From: Stenotrophomonas maltophilia
GTDB taxonomy: Bacteria; Pseudomonadota; Gammaproteobacteria; Xanthomonadales; Xanthomonadaceae
NCBI RefSeq assembly: GCF_002799245.1
Contig: NZ_NEQV01000009.1
Location: 1-64,000 of the forward strand
Direction of reading: 5' to 3'
Length of the DNA stretch: 64,000 bases
Shown one piece after another: positions 8,640 through 17,515 of this stretch. Under the pieces are notes generated by a model. It searched no databases. It saw nothing but the letters and a program-made list of their open reading frames with translations, and was not told the origin of the DNA. Within the stretch, counting starts at the first letter, position 1. Each line of letters begins with the position of its first letter. A program made the translations under genes and the position numbers.

Positions 8640-9345
8640 ACGCCGCCAGCACTGGCAGGCGATCGCCATCAGCATCGGCCTGCACCTGCTGCCCTTGCTG
8701 CTGTTGGTGCACTGGGTGGCAGCGCCGCCGTTGCTGCCGCCACCCGAGCAGGATGTGCGCATCAGCCTGCGCCTGCTGGCACCGGCTACGCCGCCCCAGC
8801 CAGTGGAAGAGCGCCAGGCCGATACCCCCAGCCAGGCGCAGCAGGCGCGCGCATCGCAACCGACGAAGTCGCCTCCTCCACCGAAGCCCACCGCCGCGCG
8901 CGAAGGCGAGCTGGCCGCCAGCGAACATGGCGGCCCCGGCCGGCAAGCCCTGCCGGTCGCCCCGCCTGCGGCCGCGATCGATGCAAGTCCCGCACCGGCA
9001 TCGATCACGGCCGCTCCGCCCGCTCCGGACGCACCACCGGCGGACTTCCAGGCCGGCGCCGCCAGCGACCAGTGGGAAGCCCGCCTGATGGCGCGGCTGG
9101 AGCGTTACCGCTACTACCCTGCCGCCGCACGCTCGCGCCGCCAGCAGGGTACGGCCTGGGTCAGGGCCAGCATCGACCGCGCCGGCCGCCTGCTGGCCCT
9201 GCGGCTGGAACAGCCCAGTGGCCAGCCGATGCTCGACGACGCCGCGCTGCAGACGTTCCGCCGCGCGCAGCCGCTGCCGCCCATTCCCGATGAACTGAAG
9301 GCACCGCAGGAACTGGTGGTGCCGGTGGAGTACTACCTGCGCTAG
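8632..9345 (+). CDS. TonB-family energy transducer
   Basis: The protein has 237 residues. An N-terminal membrane anchor lies at about 9-28 (AIAISIGLHLLPLLLLVHW, including the SxxxH residues used for ExbB/ExbD coupling). A proline-rich periplasmic spacer runs from about 35 to 140, and the TonB C-terminal domain from about 150 to 237 (YYPAAARSRRQQGTAWVR … LVVPVEYYLR). It overlaps the ChaN-like gene by 8 bases. A TonB encoded in the same operon suggests a dedicated energiser for this receptor, as HasB is for HasR. No exbB/exbD accompany it. Confidence 0.92.
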   Translation: MSERRQHWQAIAISIGLHLLPLLLLVHWVAAPPLLPPPEQDVRISLRLLAPATPPQPVEERQADTPSQAQQARASQPTKSPPPPKPTAAREGELAASEHGGPGRQALPVAPPAAAIDASPAPASITAAPPAPDAPPADFQAGAASDQWEARLMARLERYRYYPAAARSRRQQGTAWVRASIDRAGRLLALRLEQPSGQPMLDDAALQTFRRAQPLPPIPDELKAPQELVVPVEYYLR

Positions 9346-9776
9346 GCGGCGTAGGCCTCCGCCTCGATCTCGAACAGCATGCCGTCCAGCGCCAGCCGCG
9401 GCACGGGGATCAGGGTGCAGGCCGGTGCCGCGCGGTTCGGCCAGCGCCGCCGCACCTGCTGGGCGATGATGCCCAGCCGGTCCTCGTCGTGGTCGACCAC
9501 CAGGATGCGCAACCGCGCGACATCGGCCAGGCTGGCCCGCGCCGAGCGCAGCGCGATCTGCAGGTTGTCCAGTGCCTGCCCGACCTGTTCCTCGAAGCCG
9601 GGGGAGAGATGGCCATCCGCATCCTCACCGCCCTGCCCGGCGATATGGATCACCCGGGCGGGAAGGCGCACCACCGCTACGTGCGAGTAGCCGTTGGCCG
9701 AAGGGTCGTAGAGCCCCGCGGGATTGAACAGTTCCAGCAGGCCATGGCTGAGGTCCGGGGTGGTCAACAGGTTCAT
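9342..9776 (-). CDS. RidA/YjgF-family protein
   Basis: The 144-residue protein has the YjgF/YER057c/UK114 fold (MNLLTTPDLSHGLLELFNPA … VIHIAGQGGED … LRILVVDH … ALDGMLFEIEAEAYA). Family members deaminate reactive enamine/imine intermediates from PLP enzymes. The catalytic arginine of RidA (R105 in E. coli) is expected in the C-terminal half, and this sequence has CTLIPVPRLALDGMLFEIE there. The gene converges on tonB, and the two stop codons share the palindrome CTAG (9342-9345). An upstream ATG would add 14 residues. Confidence 0.85.
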   Translation of the reverse strand: MNLLTTPDLSHGLLELFNPAGLYDPSANGYSHVAVVRLPARVIHIAGQGGEDADGHLSPGFEEQVGQALDNLQIALRSARASLADVARLRILVVDHDEDRLGIIAQQVRRRWPNRAAPACTLIPVPRLALDGMLFEIEAEAYAA

Positions 9777-9878
9777 GCCGCATGCCTCGTGGGGGATGCA
9801 GGCAGTCTGTGACCTCAACCCCTGTTGAGGTCAAACAGATCCGGTGCAACAGACCGGTCTGCCACACGCAACGATCCC

Positions 9879-10020
9879 GGTCCTGTAGAGCCGAGCCCAC
9901 GCTCGGCTGCCTCCGGTCCTGTAGAGCCGAGCCCACGCTCGGCTGCCTCCGGTCCTGTAGAGCCGAGCCTACGCTCGGCTGCCTTTCGCATAGGGCAGCC
10001 GGGCATGGGCTCGGCTACAG
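9879..10020. repeat. SMAG-type GTAG palindrome cluster: three 36-bp direct copies plus one inverted
   Basis: Units starting at 9879, 9915 and 9951 repeat with an exact 36-bp period. Each carries GTAGAGCCGAGCC-(C/T)AC-GCTCGGCT, a hairpin with a GTAG head. A further unit in the opposite orientation lies at about 9994-10020 (ending GGCTCGGCTAC). This is the GTAG (SMAG) REP class known from S. maltophilia. The region 9777-10028 holds nothing else visible. Confidence 0.88.
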
Positions 10021-10028
10021 AAGCCGGG

Positions 10029-10931
10029 TCACGTCCACGCCGGGTCGGCAGTGAAGTCGATGGTCAGCCAGAACGTGCTGCCACGGGCATCCAGCCGCAC
10101 TGCGATCTCATCGCGCATCGCATCGACCTGGCCCACCGAACCCAGTGGTGTCGTCGGATCAGCCAGCACATGGATCTCGATGAAGCGCATCCGCCCCATC
10201 TTCGCCACGTGGCTGGTAAAACCGGCATAACCGCGCTCTGCCACGAACGCCTGCATTACCTGCTGCACGCGCTGGTCCAGATCATCCGGCGCGACCTGCA
10301 GCACTTCACGCATGGCCTTCCATGCACTGCGTGCCGGTACCGGCAGTACCGCCAGGCTGATCAACGCCAGCACGATCGAATCCAGATACGACACCCAGTG
10401 GTGCCACTGCCCACCGTGCAGGACCAGGGCCAGCACAAAGGCCAGCACCACTGCCAGGCTCATCAAGCCACCCAGCAGCCAGCCGCGTACATCCAGCCAC
10501 AACAGCGCCGAACGCAGGCGCCGTGCCCGCTGCGCGACAAACGCCGCCATCGCCAGGTTGCTGGCACTCAGCAGCGCCGCCCACCACAGCGCGGGCCCGA
10601 ACTTCACTTCGTGCCCGCCCGTGGTCAAGCCAATGACCGCGTTGGCCAGCGCATACACGCAGGCCAGTGAGAGGATCACACCGCCCAGCGCCTCGACCAT
10701 CGGCTCCAGGTGCCAGTAGCCGTACTGGAAGCGCGGGCTCTGTTCCCGCGCCACCAGCCGCAGCACCGACAGCGACACCAGGGTCAGGGCGACGTCGACC
10801 AGGCTGTACACGCCGTCAAACAGGATGGCCTGCGATCCCACCAGCAGGCCACCACTGAAACCGACCGCGCTCACCGCAATGGTGACCCCGATCGAGAACT
10901 TCAGAATGCGTTGCTCGCGCGCGGTATCCAT
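10029..10931 (-). CDS. Cation diffusion facilitator-family transporter, atypical metal site
   Basis: The 300-residue protein has about six transmembrane helices followed by a cytoplasmic C-terminal domain of roughly 80 residues, matching CDF proteins of the COG3965 type. In helix 2 the usual D-x3-D/H-x3-D metal pair reads YSLVD. In helix 5 the region LLWLDVRGWLLGG lacks an obvious HxxxD. Metal specificity is therefore unclear. It lies 28 bases downstream of adiA on the same strand and could be a distal member of that transcript. Confidence 0.85.
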   Translation of the reverse strand: MDTAREQRILKFSIGVTIAVSAVGFSGGLLVGSQAILFDGVYSLVDVALTLVSLSVLRLVAREQSPRFQYGYWHLEPMVEALGGVILSLACVYALANAVIGLTTGGHEVKFGPALWWAALLSASNLAMAAFVAQRARRLRSALLWLDVRGWLLGGLMSLAVVLAFVLALVLHGGQWHHWVSYLDSIVLALISLAVLPVPARSAWKAMREVLQVAPDDLDQRVQQVMQAFVAERGYAGFTSHVAKMGRMRFIEIHVLADPTTPLGSVGQVDAMRDEIAVRLDARGSTFWLTIDFTADPAWT

Positions 10932-10959
10932 CGTCCACCGAAGGGCCGACCGTCGCAGG

Positions 10960-13248
10960 TCAGGCCTTCAGTACCTCCACCTTGTACGACGGCACATCGC
11001 CATCATGCTCGATGATGAGCCCATGCACGTCCGATTCGAAGCCCGGGAAGCGGGCGTTCTGCTCGCGGGCGATGCGCAGCGACTGGATGATCGGCTCGTC
11101 GCTGTCGCCGAAGCGCTCGCCCGGCATGATGGTCGGAATGCCCGGCGGATATGGCACCAGCATGGTCGCAGCGACGCGGCCACTGACCTGCTCGATGTCG
11201 ACCCGCTCGATCTCGCCCTTCACCAGGTGGTTGTAGGCATCGGCCGGGGTCATCACCGGGGTCGGCAGATCCACGTACATCTCGCGCATCACCTTGGCCA
11301 CGGCGAATTCCTGGTTGAACGCATGCAGCGCGTCGCACAGGTCACGCAGGCCCCAACCGGCATAGGCGTTCGGATAATCGGCGGCCAGCGTCGGCAGTGC
11401 CTGGCTCAGCGGCGCGTTGCGGTCGTACAGCTCCTTGAAAGCCATCAGCTCGGTAACCAGGGTGCTCCACTTGCCCTTGGTGATGCCCATCGAGAACAGG
11501 AACAGCACCGAGTAAAGGTTGGTCTTCTCCACGGTGATGCCGCGGCCCCACAGGAACTTGCTCAGCACCGCCGCCGGAATGCCCAGCTTGCCCATGCTGC
11601 CATCCATCGCCAGGCCCGGGGTCAGCAGGGTCACCTTGATCGGATCGATCAGCACATAGTCGTCGACCAGGTTCTCGAAGCCGTGCCAGTGGGCGTCCGG
11701 CTGCAGGTACCACTCCTCACGCTTGGCCACCAGCGGTGCCGGTGTATCGCCCTTGTCCAGGCTGCGCTCGACCTGGGTCGGTTGCCACACGCTGAACCAC
11801 CAGTCGTCGCGGCCCAGGTCATCGCGGACGTGCAGCATCGCGCGGCGGAACGCGATGGCCTCGTCATGCATTTCCTGCACCAGCGAGCGGCCGGCGTCGC
11901 CTTCCATCATCTTTGAAGCCACGTCGCACGCCGCGATCACCCCGTAATGCGGGCTGGTCGAGGTGTGCATCATGAACGACTCGTTGAAGCGCTCCGCGTC
12001 CAGGTTGCGCTGCGCCGAGTTGCGTACGTGGATCATCGATGCCTGCGAGAACGCGGCCAGCAGCTTGTGGGTGGAATGCGTGGTGAAGATGATCGCATCC
12101 TGCTCACGCGGCTTGCCCTTGGCCATGCCGTAGTGGTTCTCGTAGAACGGATGGAACGCAGCGTAGGCGTACCAGGCTTCGTCGAAATGCAGGAAATCGA
12201 CCGCGCTGCCGATCTCGTCGGCAATCTTCTCGGCGTTGTAGCACAGGCCGTCGTAGGTCGAGTTGGTGACCACCGCGATGCGCGGCTTGGAGCCGGCCTT
12301 GTAGGCCTGGCTGGCCAGCGGGTTGGCGGCGATGCGCTTTTGCAACGACTTCGGCGTGAACTGGTCCAGGCTGATCGGGCCGATGATGCCGTGTGCGTTG
12401 CGGCTGGGGGTGAAGTACACCGGCACTGCACCGGTCATGATCAGCGCGTGCAGCAGCGACTTGTGGCAGTTGCGATCCACGAACACCACATCGCCGCGGG
12501 CCACCGTGCCATGCCAGACGATCTTGTTGGCGGTGGAGGTGCCATTGGTAACGAAGAAGGTATGGTCGGCACCGAAATTGCGTGCCGCCTCGTTCTCGGC
12601 ATCCTTGATCGGACCCGTGTGATCGAGCAGCGAGCCCAGCTCCGGCACCGAGATCGACAGATCGCTGCGCAGGGTGTTCTCGCCGTAGAACTGATGGAAT
12701 GCACGGCCGACCGGCGACTTGGTGAACGCCACGCCGCCCGCATGGCCCGGCGTATGCCAGGAATAGTTAGATTCGGCCGCATGATGGATCAGCGCCTTGA
12801 AGAACGGCGGCAGCAGGTTCTTCATGTAATCTTCGGCCGCGCGCATCACCTGCCGCGAGATGAAGCTCTTGGTGTCTTCGAACAGGAAGATGAAGCCGTG
12901 GATGTACTTGAGCAGTTTGCTCGGCACCTTTTCGATGGTGCGGCGCTCACCGTACAGGAACACCGGCAGGTTGGCGCGGCGCGCGCTCTGCTCACGCAGG
13001 AAGGCGGTGAGGCGCTGGAATTCGCCATCCACCTCTTCGCTGCCGTCGATCGAGATCAGCACCGCCGAGGCCGCCACGTAGGTGCGGGCACCGGCACGGG
13101 CATCATCCAGGTTCAGGCCGCACAGCACGCGCTGGTCGTTGCTGCGCAGCTCTTCCACCAGGGCGCGGATCAGGATGCCGCCGATCCGCGGCGACTCGTA
13201 GTCGTTGTCGATGACAATGACCGGATAGTCCAGGGACTTGAAGTACAC
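10960..13248 (-). CDS. adiA: Biodegradative arginine decarboxylase (AdiA-type)
   Basis: This is a 762-residue, PLP-dependent Orn/Lys/Arg decarboxylase of the large acid-inducible class. It has an N-terminal wing (YPVIVIDNDYESP), a core domain and a C-terminal domain. K395 in HSTHKLL carries PLP; TNGTSTANKIVWHG and VDRNCHKS are typical of AdiA. Length matches E. coli AdiA (about 755). The enzyme converts arginine to agmatine, consuming a proton. GTG 13248 is chosen because AAGGAG lies 7 bases upstream and the product then starts at the wing domain. It is 20 bases behind adiC on the same strand, so the pair forms an arginine acid-resistance system. Ornithine or lysine specificity cannot be excluded by eye. 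Confidence 0.88.
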   Translation of the reverse strand: MYFKSLDYPVIVIDNDYESPRIGGILIRALVEELRSNDQRVLCGLNLDDARAGARTYVAASAVLISIDGSEEVDGEFQRLTAFLREQSARRANLPVFLYGERRTIEKVPSKLLKYIHGFIFLFEDTKSFISRQVMRAAEDYMKNLLPPFFKALIHHAAESNYSWHTPGHAGGVAFTKSPVGRAFHQFYGENTLRSDLSISVPELGSLLDHTGPIKDAENEAARNFGADHTFFVTNGTSTANKIVWHGTVARGDVVFVDRNCHKSLLHALIMTGAVPVYFTPSRNAHGIIGPISLDQFTPKSLQKRIAANPLASQAYKAGSKPRIAVVTNSTYDGLCYNAEKIADEIGSAVDFLHFDEAWYAYAAFHPFYENHYGMAKGKPREQDAIIFTTHSTHKLLAAFSQASMIHVRNSAQRNLDAERFNESFMMHTSTSPHYGVIAACDVASKMMEGDAGRSLVQEMHDEAIAFRRAMLHVRDDLGRDDWWFSVWQPTQVERSLDKGDTPAPLVAKREEWYLQPDAHWHGFENLVDDYVLIDPIKVTLLTPGLAMDGSMGKLGIPAAVLSKFLWGRGITVEKTNLYSVLFLFSMGITKGKWSTLVTELMAFKELYDRNAPLSQALPTLAADYPNAYAGWGLRDLCDALHAFNQEFAVAKVMREMYVDLPTPVMTPADAYNHLVKGEIERVDIEQVSGRVAATMLVPYPPGIPTIMPGERFGDSDEPIIQSLRIAREQNARFPGFESDVHGLIIEHDGDVPSYKVEVLKA

Positions 13249-13268
13249 GTTGATTCTCCTTGTCGAAC

Positions 13269-14621
13269 TCAGGAACGCTGGGCGCCGGCGCTGATGGCCG
13301 ATGCCTCGCGGGCGCGCTGCCGCTGCTGGCGGCGCTCCTCGCTGAAGAAGGGATAGAACACGGTGATGAACAGCACGAACAGGAAGGCGTACTGGACGAT
13401 GGTTCCCGACGAGCCGTAGATCGCCCACAGGCAGTACACGACGGTCAGGCTGGTCAGGGTCCAGAACGCACCGGTGTGGACCAGGGTGTGCGAACGCTCG
13501 ACCACGAAGTAGCAGGCCACGCACGAGTAGATGTAGGGCAGCAGGGTCAGCACCACGGCAGCCGACGTGATCACGTCGAACTGGGCCGACGCGGTTTCCG
13601 AAGTGGAGGTGACCAGCACCGCCAGGGTCATCAGCACGGCCACGATCAGCACGCCCTTGACCGGCACGTCGTCCTTGTTGGTCTTGCTGAAGATGCTCGG
13701 GAACAGGCCATCATCGGAGGCCGCCTTGGCACTCTGTGCGGTCAGCAGGATCCAGCCGCCCAGCGAACCGGCAGCGCCGATGAAGGCGCACAGGCTGACC
13801 AGCGCGCCGCCCCAGCCACCGACGGCCTTGGCGGCAGCCAGAGCGAACGGTGCATCGGAGGTCTGCAGCTCGCCATTGGGCACCATGCCCATGATCACCG
13901 AGGAACTGGCGATGTAGGCGATGGCGGCCAGGAACACACCGGCAAGGGTGGCGCGGGCCACGTTCTTTTCCGGGTTCTCGACCACGCCGGCCGTCACCGA
14001 AGCTGATTCGACGCCGATGAAGGCCCACAGGGTCAGTGCCGCAGCGCTGGAGATCGCGCCGAAGTTGGACTCACCGGACACGTTGTAGGCGCCCTTGAAG
14101 ATGTCGGCATCGAAGAAGAACCAGCCGAAGATGGCGATGCCCAGGATCGGCACCAGCGCGAAGCTGGTGGTGACCGTCTGCACCCGGCTGACGAAGGCCG
14201 GGCCGATCATGTTGGCAAAGCTCAGCGCCCACACCAGCACCAGCACCGCGATGCAGCGCACCAGCGGCTCGGACAGGATCGGGAAGAAGTAGCTGAAGTA
14301 GCCGACCGCCGCGATCGGGATGGCGACGTTGCCGATCCAGTTGGCGAACCAGTAGATGGTATTGGTCTGGAAGCCCATGTAGGGCCCGAACCAGTCACGC
14401 GCGTAGGCATAGGGGCCGCCCGCCTTGGGGGCCAGCTTGCCCAGCTTGGCGAACACGAAAGCCAGCAGCAGCGCGCCCGCAGTGGTGATCAGCCAGCCCC
14501 AGATCGAGGCGGTACCAATCTTGGCCAGGCTGGATGGCAGCAGGAACACGCCTGAGCCCATCATGTTGCCGGCGACGAGGAAGGTGGCTCCGACCACCCC
14601 GATTTTCTTTGCTTCTGCCAT
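13269..14621 (-). CDS. adiC: Arginine:agmatine antiporter (AdiC-type APC transporter)
   Basis: The 450-residue APC-superfamily antiporter has about 12 helices. It keeps AdiC hallmarks: GNMMGSG in helix 1 (substrate carboxylate binding), QTNTIYW, LWAFIGVESASV with the W and E of the substrate gate, and LGGWILL with the arginine-stacking tryptophan. It exchanges external arginine for agmatine made by AdiA. ATG 14621 follows AGGAG. It lies between a DcaP-like porin gene upstream and adiA downstream, all on the minus strand. Confidence 0.88.
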   Translation of the reverse strand: MAEAKKIGVVGATFLVAGNMMGSGVFLLPSSLAKIGTASIWGWLITTAGALLLAFVFAKLGKLAPKAGGPYAYARDWFGPYMGFQTNTIYWFANWIGNVAIPIAAVGYFSYFFPILSEPLVRCIAVLVLVWALSFANMIGPAFVSRVQTVTTSFALVPILGIAIFGWFFFDADIFKGAYNVSGESNFGAISSAAALTLWAFIGVESASVTAGVVENPEKNVARATLAGVFLAAIAYIASSSVIMGMVPNGELQTSDAPFALAAAKAVGGWGGALVSLCAFIGAAGSLGGWILLTAQSAKAASDDGLFPSIFSKTNKDDVPVKGVLIVAVLMTLAVLVTSTSETASAQFDVITSAAVVLTLLPYIYSCVACYFVVERSHTLVHTGAFWTLTSLTVVYCLWAIYGSSGTIVQYAFLFVLFITVFYPFFSEERRQQRQRAREASAISAGAQRS

Positions 14622-14697
14622 GACAATCTCCTGTACTGGCATGAGCCCGGTGCAGCCGGGCGTGGGGACGGTTACGCTGGCGTACGACCGCTGGCGC

Positions 14698-16128
14698 CTA
14701 TTTGATGAAGTTGTATTGCAGGCTGCCCTGCACCCGGACCGTGTCACCGCGCGCGCCCGCCTGTTGTTCCAGGCGGCCGTACAGCAGCTCCATGCCCATC
14801 GTCCACGAAGGTGCCGGGCTCCAGATCAGGTTGAAGACGCCGTAGCGGCTCTGCCGGAATGCATCGGCCGCCAGTGCGGCGTTCCGCTCCAGGGTCAGCT
14901 GGCCGAAGATCAGGTTCGATCGCCACAGTCCGGACCAGTAATGGGTGTAGCCAACGAAGCCCCCGTGCAGGTCCAGCGCGTTGAGACGGCCGTCGGCACC
15001 GACCACCGCGTCCAGCCCCGAGCCGGTCAGGTCGGCGGTGTAGCGACTGAGGCCACGCCCTCCGAGCACGCCGAACAGCAGCAGGTCGCGCTCGCCTACC
15101 GATGCCGAGCCACTGAACTGCAGGCCGCCGGCCATGCTCCGGTCACGCTCGCCGTCACCGTCATAGGCCAGGCTGCGTGCCACGGCGCCCAGCTGCAGAT
15201 GACCCCAGTCGCGCTCCATGCGCGCGGTCACGGTCATGTCGGGCAGGCGGTTCACTGCCGCTCGCGTATCGCTGGCGCCTGCAAGTTCAGTCTTCGGATC
15301 TTCGGCGGCGATGGTCAGGGTGTTGCCCTTGCCCATCGTAAAGCTGTGGTGGATGCCGGCCACCAGCAGGTAGCCGGCCCCACCGGGGCCAGCGAAGTCC
15401 AGCGTGTCGGGCAGGCTGTCCGGATCCATGAAGCTGGAATAGCCGTAGCCGGCATAGGTATTGCCGAGCTGGCCATACGCGTGGCGCAGGCGGAACTCAT
15501 AGCCGTCGCTGCTGCCGAAGAAGTCATTCTCCAGGTAGAAGCGCAGGTTGCCGTGCGTGGTCGGGCGCCGCGCCTCGAAGCTGAAGCGGGTCTGCTTGGC
15601 ATGGATGTTGAAGTTGGAAACATCGCGATGGCTGCCACCCACCGGCATCGAGGAGGGAATGAACTGATCCTCGTCACCGGCCGCGCGCGAATCGGCAATC
15701 GCATCGAGCTTGGCATAGCCGCCAATGCGGATCACCGTATCGGTGCCGGGAATGGCAAAGAAACCCTTCAGATCCGGGTCGGTCGGCCCGGCGGCGCTAT
15801 CGGGACGCAAGGCCGCCGTTGAGGGGTCGGCCACGGATTCGCGCTGTGGCAGCACCGGCTGCGCCACGCCCGGCACCTGGGTGGGATGAAGCAGGTTGGC
15901 GCTGCCGGCAGGTGCAACCACCGGCACCGTCGCCTGCGCAGCGGCCGCTCCGGCGCCATCGCGTTGCTCGAGCCGATCCAGGCGCTGCTGCATGCCTTCC
16001 AATGCCTGCCGCATGGCCGCGATTTCCTGGCGCAAGGCCCGCGCATCCTCCTGGCCAACCTGCTGCGCATATGCCGGCGTGATCGCCAGCGCGGTCAAAC
16101 AGGCCAGACTCAGTACCGCCAAGCGCAT
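14698..16128 (-). CDS. DcaP-like trimeric outer-membrane porin
   Basis: The 476-residue protein has a signal peptide 1-21 (…ALAITPAYAQ), a coiled-coil N-terminal segment (about 25-55: EDARALRQEIAAMRQALEGM), then a porin barrel beginning GFFAIPGTDTVIRIGGYAKLD and ending in the aromatic YNFIK. These features match DcaP-family porins of Acinetobacter and relatives, which take up small negatively charged or peptide-like solutes. AGGAGG lies before ATG 16128. The gene is 76 bases upstream of adiC; a GCCCGG/CCGGGC hairpin (14645-14661) lies in the gap. Confidence 0.83.
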   Translation of the reverse strand: MRLAVLSLACLTALAITPAYAQQVGQEDARALRQEIAAMRQALEGMQQRLDRLEQRDGAGAAAAQATVPVVAPAGSANLLHPTQVPGVAQPVLPQRESVADPSTAALRPDSAAGPTDPDLKGFFAIPGTDTVIRIGGYAKLDAIADSRAAGDEDQFIPSSMPVGGSHRDVSNFNIHAKQTRFSFEARRPTTHGNLRFYLENDFFGSSDGYEFRLRHAYGQLGNTYAGYGYSSFMDPDSLPDTLDFAGPGGAGYLLVAGIHHSFTMGKGNTLTIAAEDPKTELAGASDTRAAVNRLPDMTVTARMERDWGHLQLGAVARSLAYDGDGERDRSMAGGLQFSGSASVGERDLLLFGVLGGRGLSRYTADLTGSGLDAVVGADGRLNALDLHGGFVGYTHYWSGLWRSNLIFGQLTLERNAALAADAFRQSRYGVFNLIWSPAPSWTMGMELLYGRLEQQAGARGDTVRVQGSLQYNFIK

Positions 16129-16642
16129 TGCATCCTCCCTGGACGAACCATTGCAACGCGCTGACGGCGCGCGCACAGGCGCGACTCCGACATTGCGTTG
16201 CCGTTGCTGGAACTGCAGGTACTGCGTCGACGACAGCGGCCAGCCTGCGCGTGGCAGACAACAGGACGATGACACTGCCCCACCCGCACCGACGTCGACT
16301 CCATCAAGGCCGCGCTGCCAGAGAGGTGGCGACCGCAGCGGTCTGGGTAACAATCAGGGAGTGAGAATGTCGTGAATGGCTGTGCCGACTGCCCCGATCC
16401 AGGGCATGTCAGGCGCGGCATCCATGGCGCGTTGACGCTGTATTCCATGCGTCACAGGCTAATCCGCCTGTTGTTTTTGGCCTTGATTGGAATCAAGGCG
16501 CGATGCTTGATGTCAGTCACGATTCAGACGTGACGACGAACAGGTGGTGCGCAACCTGCATCACCCGCATACGTGGCAGAAAGCAACAGGCCCGCATGCT
16601 GCCATGCGGGCCTGTGGGGTCACATCACGACATGGCTGCCGA
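16129..16642. other. Intergenic region upstream of the porin gene (514 bp)
   Basis: No convincing gene is seen. It holds a perfect 8-bp hairpin CCTTGATT-GG-AATCAAGG at 16481-16498 and the dsbG terminator (16587-16614). The remaining 350 bases just upstream of the porin gene are ordinary high-GC sequence, presumably promoter and leader. I could not place a confident -35/-10 pair. Confidence 0.6.
16587..16614 (-). terminator. Rho-independent terminator after dsbG
   Basis: A perfect 12-bp stem (CAGGCCCGCATG / CATGCGGGCCTG) with a 4-base loop. Read on the minus strand it is followed by TTGCTTTCTG. It begins 29 bases past the dsbG stop. Confidence 0.85.
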
Positions 16643-17485
16643 TCAGCGCGGGCCCAGCACCGTCTGCAGGTCAGTGCCCTGTGGCAGACCGGCGCGACGC
16701 TGCACCTGGCCCTGTGCATCCTGGAACAGGATACCCGGCGTGCCCTGGAAGCCCATCTCGATCATCAGCACCTGGTTGGCATCGAGCTTGCCGGCGATCT
16801 CGCGGCTGATGCTCGGCAGGGCCTTGATGCCACCACGGTCGAACTGATGTTCGTTTTCCAGCAGGGCCGCACTCGGGTCACGCGCAGACAGGATGGCAGC
16901 GGCCTTGGCCGGGCTGTCCTCGCGGATCACGCCGACCATGATGTGGCGCAGCTGCACCTTGCCGGCGTCGACCCACGGACGCGCCGCTTCCCAGAACTTG
17001 TGGCAGTACGGGCAGTTGGCATCACTGAAGGTATAGACCACGCGCGGTGCATCGGCCTTGCCGTCACGCACCCAGGCACTGGCTTCCAGCTTGGTCCACA
17101 TCTTGGCCGACATGGGTGCAGCAACCAGCTTCTCCACTGCTTCGGCGGCCACATCGTTGCCCTCGGCATCGAACAGGCTGCCTACCAGCACGTGCTTGCC
17201 GTCGGCGGTGACGTAGGCCGCGGCCGGCTGCTGCCCGCCCACCACGCCAGCGAAGCCACGCAGGCCACCGGGTGCATCGAATTCGGCAACGACTTCGAAA
17301 CCGTGCTTCTCGATGCCTTTCAGCACTGCGGGGCGCTCACCCTTGGCCGCAGAGGCCGGAGCGCTCGCGGCCGGTGCTGCCGCCGTCTTGCCCGGAGGGG
17401 TCTGGGCCTGACTGCAGGCGGCCAATGCCAGCATGACCGGCAGCAACAGCACCGCCGGGGCGATGCGCAGGGAAGTCGACAACAT
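16643..17485 (-). CDS. dsbG: Periplasmic thiol:disulfide interchange protein DsbG-type (lipoprotein)
   Basis: The 280-residue protein has a lipoprotein signal with lipobox LAAC (C24), an Ala/Pro-rich linker (27-50), a DsbC/G-like N-terminal dimerisation domain (about 52-120) and a thioredoxin domain with C158-PY-C161. CPYC is the DsbG/DsbC type motif. Such proteins keep periplasmic cysteines reduced or isomerise disulfides. The next gene upstream on the same strand encodes a membrane-anchored TlpA-type thioredoxin, which could supply electrons. The lipobox would tether it to a membrane, which is unusual for E. coli DsbG. Confidence 0.85.
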   Translation of the reverse strand: MLSTSLRIAPAVLLLPVMLALAACSQAQTPPGKTAAAPAASAPASAAKGERPAVLKGIEKHGFEVVAEFDAPGGLRGFAGVVGGQQPAAAYVTADGKHVLVGSLFDAEGNDVAAEAVEKLVAAPMSAKMWTKLEASAWVRDGKADAPRVVYTFSDANCPYCHKFWEAARPWVDAGKVQLRHIMVGVIREDSPAKAAAILSARDPSAALLENEHQFDRGGIKALPSISREIAGKLDANQVLMIEMGFQGTPGILFQDAQGQVQRRAGLPQGTDLQTVLGPR

Positions 17486-17515
17486 GGGAACTCCGTAATG
17501 AGATGCCCGCGCAGG

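Noticed and set aside
9879..9986. Three evenly spaced repeats that might suggest a CRISPR array
   Set aside because: Units are self-complementary GTAG palindromes repeated without distinct spacers, and no cas gene is nearby.
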